Assembly (NCBI GenBank): GCA_030433055.1
Contig: JAUILJ010000476.1
Coordinates: 1-6,512 of the forward strand
Source: Polyangia bacterium
Lineage (GTDB): Bacteria > Myxococcota_A > Polyangia > Polyangiales > Polyangiaceae
Direction of reading: 5' to 3'
DNA length: 6,512 nt
This document shows positions 1 through 4,866 of this stretch, one piece after another (position 1 is the first letter of the stretch; every line of letters starts with the position of its first letter). The position numbers were made by a program, and so were the translations under genes. The notes under the pieces were generated by a model, which saw only the letters and a program-made list of their open reading frames with translations, did not search any database and was not told where the DNA came from.

Positions 1-1376
1 GTCGCCAGCGCCAGGGCATTCAGCGGACTACGCAGGTCGTGACTCACCACGGCCATCATCTCGTCCCGGATCCTCACAGACTCTTCCAATCGCAGCACCA
101 GGAGCGCGTTGTCCAGTGCAAGACCTACACGCTGCACGAAGTCCCTCGCCAGGCTCAGCTCGTCCCGCCGCCAGGGCACGGGAGACTCCAGGAGTAACAG
201 GCCAACGCTGTGCCGCGTGGTGAGCGGCAGCCACGCGGTGTACCTCGCCCCCCAATCACCCAGATCAGGCACGGCCTCGCTCCTATTTCCCGGAGGAATC
301 ACAAGGAGCTCACCCCGTCGCACCAAGCGCGCGACGTCCTCACCGTGGCTCGCCCCCGCGCCAAACAAGCGCACGGCGAGCTCCCCCAGCTCGTTGTCAC
401 CGGGCTCCACCGCGAAGCTCCAGGGCCCGCCTTGAGGCGCAACGCCCAGAATGCAGCCCCGCGCCAGCCGTGGAACTGCTGCGCGCACCGCCGTCTCCAG
501 TGTGCGCCTGAAGTCGAGGCCACGGGCTAGCTCATTACCCACGGAGAGCAGGAACTCGAGGCGCTCCTCGTTGCGGCGCCGGTCCGTAACATCCGTGAGT
601 GTCAGCACCAGGCCGGTGGGTGTCTGACGATCGGTCGCCATCATCAGGTTGACGCGCTCCTGAACGGCGACGCTCTCCCCCTCCTGGGTGCGCAGCCTCA
701 GCTCCGTCGGTGCGCCCATTAGGCCCCGGGTGAGCGCGCTATCCATGCGCTCGCGTTGCGCTGAGCGGTCTCCCTCCTCCACGTGCAAGACCGACCATAG
801 CTCCTTACCCAGGCACTCGTCCGCAGGCAGCTTGCAGTACCGCGCGGCAGCGGGGTTCAGGTAGGTCACGGTGCCGGCGCCGTCGGTCGTAATCACCGCG
901 TCGGCTACGCTGCGCAGTGTAGTTGCCAACGACTCACGACTCGTCCGCAGCGCCTCCTCGGCACGCCGCGCCTTCTGCTCGCTGCGGAACCAGCGCACGG
1001 CGGTACGCAGCGCGGACTCGATGCGGTCCGGGCTCGCCGTCTTCGTGAGGTAGTCCGCTGCCCCAGCCTTGATCAGCTCGACCGCTAGCTCCTCATGGCC
1101 TTGGCCCGTGAGCACCACGATGGGACGATCGACGCCAGCGTCCTTGAGCCGCCCCAGCACCTCCAGGGCATCGCCATCTGGGAGTCGGTTATCGAGCAAG
1201 ATGCAGTCGATGGCCGGGTCTGTCGCGAGTTCGAGAGCTTGCTCAGCGGTCTCCGCCTCGACGAGCTCGTAGTCACGCTCCCCGCGGGACAACGCTCGAC
1301 GAATGGACAAGCGATCCACCTCGTCGTCGTCCACCACCAGGACGCGCAGGCTTCGGCGCACACGAGTTGCAGTCAT
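1..1376 (-). CDS. Hybrid sensor histidine kinase (REC-PAS-GAF-HisKA), 3' part outside window
   Basis: The reading frame is open from ATG at 1376 to the left edge (458 codons). Residues 10-125 form a receiver domain: acidic pocket D16/D17/D18 in VLVVDDDEVDR, phospho-acceptor D62 in LLDNRLPDGD, switch T90 and conserved K112. A charged linker, likely coiled coil (about 130-150), leads into a PAS domain (about 150-270, with VADAVITTDGAGTVTYLNPA) and then a GAF-like region (about 275-425). The window cuts the HisKA domain just after its H-box, SHDLRSPLNAL, with phospho-acceptor H446. The HATPase domain is not visible. There is no signal peptide or membrane segment, so it is a cytosolic sensor; the PAS/GAF ligand is unknown. 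No good Shine-Dalgarno precedes the ATG, but a -24/-12 promoter lies about 55 nt upstream. An N-terminal receiver suggests it acts inside a phosphorelay and can itself be phosphorylated. The partner regulator is not in the window. Confidence 0.93.
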   Translation of the reverse strand, partial: MTATRVRRSLRVLVVDDDEVDRLSIRRALSRGERDYELVEAETAEQALELATDPAIDCILLDNRLPDGDALEVLGRLKDAGVDRPIVVLTGQGHEELAVELIKAGAADYLTKTASPDRIESALRTAVRWFRSEQKARRAEEALRTSRESLATTLRSVADAVITTDGAGTVTYLNPAAARYCKLPADECLGKELWSVLHVEEGDRSAQRERMDSALTRGLMGAPTELRLRTQEGESVAVQERVNLMMATDRQTPTGLVLTLTDVTDRRRNEERLEFLLSVGNELARGLDFRRTLETAVRAAVPRLARGCILGVAPQGGPWSFAVEPGDNELGELAVRLFGAGASHGEDVARLVRRGELLVIPPGNRSEAVPDLGDWGARYTAWLPLTTRHSVGLLLLESPVPWRRDELSLARDFVQRVGLALDNALLVLRLEESVRIRDEMMAVVSHDLRSPLNALALA

Positions 1377-1607
1377 AAAGTAAACGGCCGTTGGCACCTG
1401 CTCAGGGCGTGGTGCCAGTCAGGGCGAGAGCAAATTCGATGCCAGTCGCGGCTCGATGGCAAGCACTCCCCGAACGCCCCCACGAGACCGCCGGTGTCGT
1501 CGCCCGCGGCCCCCTGCGCGAGGGGAGCAAGCACAGCCATCGCTGCTCAGCGTGACCGACGCCCAGTGGTTCACGCGCGAGCAGGGGGGGAGGGAAGATC
1601 TGCGGCG
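1377..1607. other. Intergenic region between the BON gene and the hybrid kinase gene
   Basis: I find no credible gene in these 231 bases. They hold the -24/-12 promoter of the kinase gene and a small GC hairpin, CCCCT-GCGCG-AGGGG (1511-1525, 5-bp stem, 5-nt loop). The hairpin sits about 100 nt upstream of the predicted kinase transcript start. It could be a weak terminator for the upstream operon or an activator site. It has no T-tract on either strand, so neither role is established. Confidence 0.5.
1429..1444 (-). promoter_or_regulatory. Putative sigma-54 (-24/-12) promoter of the hybrid kinase gene
   Basis: Read on the minus strand the site is TGGCATCGAATTTGCT. The family consensus is TGGCAC-N5-TTGCW. 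The GG and GC dinucleotides are exactly 10 nt apart, and the -12 box TTGCT is a full match. The predicted start is near 1418, giving a leader of about 42 nt before the ATG at 1376. Position, strand and spacing all fit. An activator site is not identified. Confidence 0.6.
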
Positions 1608-2063
1608 CTATGCCCCGTCAGAGGCAATCTGGGACTCACGCCGCTCGTCAGGAGGGTCGACGGTAACCGTCGAGCGGATATCCACCACACCGGGCACGCC
1701 GCTCAGCAGGTCCTCCAACAGCTGGAGCTTGGTGGGATCCGGCTCGTCACCAGTCAGGGAGACGACTCCCTGGAAGACGTCCACACGGACGCTCGTACTG
1801 TCGCAGCTGGCCAGGATCCTTCGAGCGTCCTCCAGCACCTCAGCGTCCTGGCGGCGCGGCTCGACCTCGATGGCAGAGGTCACGACGCTCGATACCTCCC
1901 GCTGCTCGCACAGCTCGTGTTCGAGCAGGCGTGCGTGGCGCAGCGTGGGGAGGCGGCCGGAGAGCACCACCGTCCCCGACTGAAAGCCGGCCTCGAGGGC
2001 CTCAATTCCTTCCGCGCGGCACCATTCCGCTACCTGCTTCTGCACCAGTTCAGCGGTCAACAT
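1608..2063 (-). CDS. Protein with two BON domains
   Basis: This is a 151-residue protein if started at ATG 2063. That start has GGGAG 8 nt upstream; the ATG at 2069 is only 2 nt from it. Two BON units are visible. The first is about residues 3-68, with GTVVLSGRLP around 30-39. The second is about 74-137, with GVVSLTGDEPD around 99-109 and the closing GVVDIRSTVTV around 125-135. BON domains are small alpha/beta modules thought to bind phospholipids or other ligands. They are common in osmotically induced periplasmic proteins such as OsmY. This one has no signal peptide or membrane helix, so it probably stays in the cytosol. The gene overlaps the end of the universal stress protein gene by 14 nt, pointing to translational coupling. 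It is the last gene of the encapsulin cluster. Its ligand and role are unknown. Confidence 0.85.
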   Translation of the reverse strand: MLTAELVQKQVAEWCRAEGIEALEAGFQSGTVVLSGRLPTLRHARLLEHELCEQREVSSVVTSAIEVEPRRQDAEVLEDARRILASCDSTSVRVDVFQGVVSLTGDEPDPTKLQLLEDLLSGVPGVVDIRSTVTVDPPDERRESQIASDGA

Positions 2064-2568
2064 GGTCATGGCTCCCATTGGGATTGGGCGTCCGCAGTGG
2101 CGCGCTCTGGGGCACGACGATCACCGGGCATTTCACCTTGCGCAGCACAGACTCGCTGACGCTACCCAGCACCAGACGTTCAACGCCGCTACGGCCATGG
2201 GAGCCCATCACGAGCAGCTCCGGCTGCAGCTCCTCCGTGAGGTCAACGATGGCTTTGACGATCTCACCATCGGTTACCTGAGTGGTGTACGGGCTGCGGC
2301 AGCGCGCGACGAACTCCTCGAGGACGCTCTTCGCGGTGGCTCGACGCTCCTCGTATAGGCCAGGCTGCATCGGCGGCAGCATGCTTGGCTGAAGCGTCGG
2401 AACGGCGGTGAGCGACGGTAGGACGTGCACCACGTGAAGCCGTGCCCTCACTCCCATTGCCCGCTCGTCGGCCCACGTCAGAGCTCTGCGTGAACAGTCC
2501 GCGAAGTCGACGGGTACTAGGAATAGCTGACGCCCTCCAGATGGGGTTGGTCCGTCTCGCTGGGTCAT
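2050..2568 (-). CDS. Universal stress protein (UspA family, ATP-binding type)
   Basis: A single Usp domain of 172 residues. The first strand, LFLVPVDFADCS (15-26), carries the conserved Asp at 21. The nucleotide-binding signature G-x2-G-x9-G-S is complete at 122-136 (MGSHGRSGVERLVLGS). The closing strand is CPVIVVP (147-153). A full signature places it in the ATP-binding branch rather than the non-binding UspA branch. Proteins of this family are induced by starvation, hypoxia or other stress, and often act as dimers in the cytosol. The start at 2568 is fixed by GAGGTGA at 2579-2573, which overlaps the stop codon of the encapsulin gene 9 nt upstream, so the two are almost certainly co-transcribed. 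The C-terminal tail (about 155-172, rich in Pro, Asn and His) extends past the fold. It does not resemble an encapsulin loading peptide. Confidence 0.95.
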   Translation of the reverse strand: MTQRDGPTPSGGRQLFLVPVDFADCSRRALTWADERAMGVRARLHVVHVLPSLTAVPTLQPSMLPPMQPGLYEERRATAKSVLEEFVARCRSPYTTQVTDGEIVKAIVDLTEELQPELLVMGSHGRSGVERLVLGSVSESVLRKVKCPVIVVPQSAPLRTPNPNGSHDHVDR

Positions 2569-2577
2569 CTTATCACC

Positions 2578-3369
2578 TCACTCGAACCGAATGACCGCCT
2601 CTGGGCCGGTCATTCTGAATGTAAATGTTTCCGTAAGATAAAGCTTCAAGTGTGTTGGAGTGTGCCCATCGTAGCCAAGGCTACAGTCCTGACCGAGGGT
2701 GGTCTTGAAATCACCTCCGCGCAGGCTGAGCAGCATGGGCTTGGGAGCGTCCGGCGCGTGCACGATTTCCCCGCCCAGCGTTCGCAGCAAACGTTTCCGC
2801 GGGGGATAACTGTCGGCTACCCCGCTCAAGTCTCTGAAGCTCTTGGTGTCGAGTACCAGCGCGTAGGGACCGTCGACGCCTTGCTCCCTGAAGCGGGCGA
2901 GGCCCGATGCCACCAGCTTGGGCAACACTTCCGGGTCGCGGTTCCAGCTCAGGGGCTCATGATGCTTCGCTGAGGACAATCCCTGAATTCCGCCGGGCGA
3001 GAAGCCACAGTAAACGGCGCGCTCCTCGAACGAAGCGAGCTGAATGGCAGCCTCCAAGGCGGCGTCGAGCTTCACGTCGTCGGCGCCACGTGAGAGGTTG
3101 TCGAGTTCCCACTGCTCGAGCTCGAAGCCCACGCGCGCTTCGATCAAGGGCTGCACCTGGCGGACACCGAACTGAACTCGGTCTGCTTGCTTCTCCGGCA
3201 TGCTGACCCGGCCGAGGTTGAGCGCCGAGAAATCGAAACCCTTGGGACCGTCCAGATCGACGAGCTTACGCGTCGAAAGGCGGGTACGTAGAACGCCCGC
3301 TACCTCCTGCTCGATGGCCGCCCACGCTGCGCCGCTGATCGGCGCCAGCTGCTGTCTCAAAAAGTCCAT
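2578..3369 (-). CDS. Family 1 encapsulin shell protein (HK97 fold)
   Basis: The 263-residue product matches encapsulin/linocin-M18 shell proteins from end to end. Visible hallmarks are the N-terminal helix MDFLRQQLAPISGAAWAAI, RKLVDLDGPKGFDFSALNLG (34-53), QWELDNLSRG (86-95), GPYALVLD (167-174), RGGDFKTTLGQDCSLGYD (217-234) and LTETFTFRMTGPEAVIRF at the end. The family self-assembles into icosahedral protein compartments in the cytosol that hold a cargo enzyme. W87 aligns with the Trp implicated in flavin binding in the Thermotoga maritima shell (from memory). In the five-fold pore loop, ADSYPPRKR (185-193), the Thermotoga His is replaced by Ser187. I chose ATG 3369 because GAAAGG lies 6 nt upstream and MDFL matches the family start; a GTG at 3417 would add 16 unrelated residues. 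It sits between the lipoprotein gene (66-nt gap) and the USP gene (9-nt gap). No usual cargo gene is adjacent. Confidence 0.97.
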   Translation of the reverse strand: MDFLRQQLAPISGAAWAAIEQEVAGVLRTRLSTRKLVDLDGPKGFDFSALNLGRVSMPEKQADRVQFGVRQVQPLIEARVGFELEQWELDNLSRGADDVKLDAALEAAIQLASFEERAVYCGFSPGGIQGLSSAKHHEPLSWNRDPEVLPKLVASGLARFREQGVDGPYALVLDTKSFRDLSGVADSYPPRKRLLRTLGGEIVHAPDAPKPMLLSLRGGDFKTTLGQDCSLGYDGHTPTHLKLYLTETFTFRMTGPEAVIRFE

Positions 3370-3381
3370 CTTCATCCTTTC

Positions 3382-3404
3382 AGCCGGGGGCAACGCGCCC
3401 GGCT
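3382..3404 (-). promoter_or_regulatory. Stem-loop abutting the encapsulin ribosome binding site
   Basis: On the minus strand AGCCGGG and CCCGGCT form a perfect 7-bp stem around a 9-nt loop. The 3' arm ends directly against the GAAAGG Shine-Dalgarno (3381-3376). No T-tract follows. It could tune encapsulin translation, protect the downstream message, or attenuate read-through from the lipoprotein gene. Only the structure is seen; the role is inferred. Confidence 0.45.
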
Positions 3405-3435
3405 CACGAGTCTTCACGTCCGCAAGACGCAGACG

Positions 3436-4035
3436 TCAGTAGGGTTTCCTGATCTCCATCTGGACGACATCGACTCGGCGGTCGTATCCCTGGGAAATCA
3501 ACGGGTCTCGCTCGGCGCGCGCCTGGCTCTCGCCGGCTGAGCTCACCTGAATGCGGTCGGCAGAGACGCCGTATCCAACCAGCAGCTCCTTGACGGTCTC
3601 CGCACGCTTCAAGCCGAGACGCTGGTTGTACTCCGCGCTGCCTCGAGTGTCGGTGTGACCGACCAGCACGATCTCCGCATCACGGTGGTTCGGGTCGTTC
3701 AGGCAGGCTGCGAGGCTGGATAGCTCCACGTGGTCTTGGGGGCGCGCCTTGGCCTGATCGAAATCGAAGAATGGGATCTCCGTAGGGCACCCTGCCTCAG
3801 CGGGGCCGACATCGAGGCGAATGTACCGAGTGCTGTACTCCGCCGGTTCTCCCAGCGTAGGTTCATACTCCTGGTCTGCACCCGCGGACGGTAGGTTCGG
3901 GTCGGTGTTCTCTTGCACTGGGCCGGCACACCCCACCGCGCACAGCATCGCGCCCAGGGCTACGCTCCGGCACACAAATCCGTACGGATATTTATTTCGT
4001 GGGGACGCGGCGCGACCGTTGCGAGCCTGTCTCAT
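3436..4035 (-). CDS. OmpA/Pal-family outer-membrane lipoprotein
   Basis: This is a 199-residue lipoprotein with a C-terminal OmpA domain (about residues 75-195). A basic n-region of about 24 residues precedes a short hydrophobic segment and the lipobox AVGC (Cys36), so a lipid-anchored N-terminus is expected. Ala at +2 favours the outer membrane. The OmpA core shows FFDFDQAKARP, the peptidoglycan-binding motif GHTDTRGSAEYNQRLGLKRAETV with Asp129 and Arg144, and the end block RRVDVVQ. Cys83 and Cys111 may form a disulfide. The family ties the outer membrane to peptidoglycan. Three starts compete: GTG 4041, ATG 4038 and ATG 4035. The Shine-Dalgarno AAGGAGGA (4049-4042) is best spaced for 4035, with 4038 possible. 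The n-region is unusually long for a lipoprotein. It is the first gene of the encapsulin cluster. Confidence 0.92.
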   Translation of the reverse strand: MRQARNGRAASPRNKYPYGFVCRSVALGAMLCAVGCAGPVQENTDPNLPSAGADQEYEPTLGEPAEYSTRYIRLDVGPAEAGCPTEIPFFDFDQAKARPQDHVELSSLAACLNDPNHRDAEIVLVGHTDTRGSAEYNQRLGLKRAETVKELLVGYGVSADRIQVSSAGESQARAERDPLISQGYDRRVDVVQMEIRKPY

Positions 4036-4041
4036 CATCAC

Positions 4042-4049
4042 TCCTCCTT
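4042..4049 (-). promoter_or_regulatory. Strong ribosome binding site of the OmpA lipoprotein gene
   Basis: AAGGAGGA on the minus strand is a near-perfect anti-16S match. Its spacing picks ATG 4035 (7 nt from GGAGG) or ATG 4038 (4 nt) over the adjoining GTG 4041. Confidence 0.8.
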
Positions 4050-4063
4050 CGAGAGAGAAGATG

Positions 4064-4079
4064 TGCAGGCACCATGCCA
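4064..4079 (-). promoter_or_regulatory. Putative sigma-54 (-24/-12) promoter of the lipoprotein-encapsulin-USP-BON operon
   Basis: The minus strand reads TGGCATGGTGCCTGCA. GG and GC are exactly 10 nt apart, as sigma-54 requires. The -24 box TGGCA is intact and the -12 box is CTGCA against TTGCW. The predicted start is near 4053. This leaves a leader under 20 nt that contains the full Shine-Dalgarno, so the element is placed exactly where a promoter should be. It would make the operon dependent on an ATP-driven enhancer-binding protein. Confidence 0.62.
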
Positions 4080-4244
4080 GCCGTTCGCCTGACCCGACGC
4101 CCTCCCACGCGGCTCAATAACGGCGCAAAATCATCCAGCGCAGCCACGCAGCTGCGGACGTGTGTGTGGCGGCGTGCCCCGATGCGAGCCGCGCAGCCTC
4201 AATTCGCGAACAGCTCCGGCTCGCGCTTCTGTTAGGGGGTCGCC
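4080..4244. other. Non-coding region upstream of the operon promoter
   Basis: No gene is seen in these 165 bases. They contain a spaced inverted repeat, GCGAGCC (4184-4190) and GGCTCGC (4218-4224). There are also two short palindromes, TTCGCGAA (4203-4210) and CGCAGCTGCG (4147-4156). The first two lie 130-170 nt upstream of the predicted start at 4053, a usual distance for sigma-54 activator sites. None is strong enough to call an operator. The inverted repeat could equally be a leftover terminator of the glmU remnant. Confidence 0.35.
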
Positions 4245-4547
4245 CTACTTCTTGCCTTCGACTCGCAGCTTCTCCGAGTCGCGACGGGCGGCAGCCTGCA
4301 GACGAGCCTTGAGCCGCCCCGCGTAGCCAAGCTTGTTCTGCTGTTTCACTCGCGCGATGGCCAACGCGTCGTCCGGGACGTCTTGAGTCACGGTGGTGCC
4401 CGTCGCCACATAGGCGCCCGCACCGATGTTCACGGGGGCGACGAGCTGGCTATCGCTGCCGATGAAGGCGCCGGCGCCGATGATCGTGCGATGCTTCTTG
4501 AAGCCATCGTAGTTACAGAAGATCGTGCCGGCGCCGACGTTCAGCCA
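4245..4547 (-). pseudogene. glmU: C-terminal remnant of glmU (N-acetylglucosamine-1-phosphate uridyltransferase / glucosamine-1-phosphate acetyltransferase)
   Basis: About 98 codons match the last part of GlmU's left-handed beta-helix: NVGAGTIFCNYDG, TIIGAGAFIGSDSQLVAPV, ATGTTVTQDV and DDALAIARVKQQ, then a Lys/Arg-rich tail ending at TAG 4247-4245. Intact GlmU is about 450 residues or more and makes UDP-GlcNAc for peptidoglycan and LPS. Here the whole uridyltransferase domain and the first part of the acetyltransferase domain, including the catalytic His, are gone. Resemblance stops abruptly just upstream of NVGAG (about 4545). The frame continues to a TTG at 4634 and has an ATG at 4592, but that leader (SSGCQRTSNMCPPARTKQ) is unlike the family. 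The surviving part has no stop or frameshift, so the truncation may be recent or the piece may be kept. An essential full-length copy must exist elsewhere. Confidence 0.8.
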
Positions 4548-4621
4548 GCGGCCGCCGCCCGATGGCTGCTTCGTGCGTGCCGGGGGGCACATATTCGACG
4601 TGCGTTGACACCCGCTGCTTC

Positions 4622-4651
4622 GGGCTGATTGCAATCGATTGCAATCAGCCC
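4622..4651. repeat. 30-bp perfect palindrome, likely operator or activator site
   Basis: The order is GGGCT, then GATTGCAATC twice in tandem, then AGCCC. Each 10-mer is itself a palindrome, so the block is at once a direct and an inverted repeat with a central CG. The core TTGCAATCGATTGCAA has the layout of LacI/GalR-family operators. The centre is about 115 nt upstream of the start predicted from the -24/-12 element at 4725, so an enhancer-binding-protein site is the other good reading. A terminator is less likely: no plus-strand gene ends before it, and only TTAT follows. Confidence 0.75.
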
Positions 4652-4724
4652 TTATCGGCGCTCTCGCCTCGCCCCTGACGGCCGGATCCGGCGCGAAGCC
4701 GCATGAGTGCGTCTAGACCCGACA

Positions 4725-4740
4725 TGGCACGGTCGCTGCA
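4725..4740 (+). promoter_or_regulatory. Putative sigma-54 (-24/-12) promoter
   Basis: TGGCACGGTCGCTGCA matches the sigma-54 consensus TGGCACG-N4-TTGCW except for C in place of the first T of the -12 box. The GG-GC spacing is exactly 10 nt. The predicted start is near 4751. The next plus-strand gene starts at 4867, so the leader would be long. Confidence 0.58.
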
Positions 4741-4753
4741 ATCTCTGCTCGGC

Positions 4754-4772
4754 GTCACCCGCTGGGGGTGAC
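4754..4772 (+). promoter_or_regulatory. Hairpin at the predicted 5' end of the transcript
   Basis: GTCACCC-GCTGG-GGGTGAC is a perfect 7-bp stem with a 5-nt loop, starting about 3 nt after the predicted start at 4751. It could stabilise the 5' end of the message or be a dyad protein-binding site. No T-tract follows, so it is not a standard terminator. Confidence 0.4.
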
Positions 4773-4866
4773 CCGGGCCCCGCAGATGGGCTCGACACTC
4801 ACTGAAGCAGCGCCGGCCGGGACCCATCGGGGGCCGACGGGACCGGTGCGCCCGAGGAGAGACGCC

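Larger units (their letters stand above)
4652..4866 (+). other. Leader and promoter region of the SGETHFG-repeat protein gene
   Basis: No gene is supported here. The stretch holds a -24/-12 element (4725-4740), a hairpin at the predicted transcript start (4754-4772) and the Shine-Dalgarno GAGGAGA (4854-4860). If the promoter is right, the leader is about 116 nt, long enough for further RNA-level control that I cannot identify. Confidence 0.5.

Noticed and set aside
1657..1673. Near-perfect dyad TCGACGGT-A-ACCGTCGA at the end of the BON gene.
   Set aside because: It codes for the alternating STVTVD strand of the second BON unit, where similar codons on both sides create the symmetry. It is inside coding sequence and has no regulatory context.
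1095..2159. Long open frame on the plus strand (354 codons).
   Set aside because: It runs antisense to the kinase, BON and USP genes, has no recognisable domain and reflects high third-position GC in the real genes.
2140..2210. RLVLGSV in the universal stress protein looks like an encapsulin loading peptide (LTVGSL type).
   Set aside because: It is the standard second half of the USP nucleotide-binding signature (G-x9-G-S), buried in the fold and not at the C-terminus. It gives no support for cargo status.
3370..3417. Encapsulin start at GTG 3417 adding 16 residues.
   Set aside because: The extra residues do not match the family, the GTG has no Shine-Dalgarno, and ATG 3369 has one at good spacing with the family-typical MDFL start.
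4645..4827. Minus-strand frame of 60 codons between the palindrome and the secreted-protein gene.
   Set aside because: It has no ribosome binding site or recognisable motif, and its stop lies in the palindrome. It is best seen as chance.
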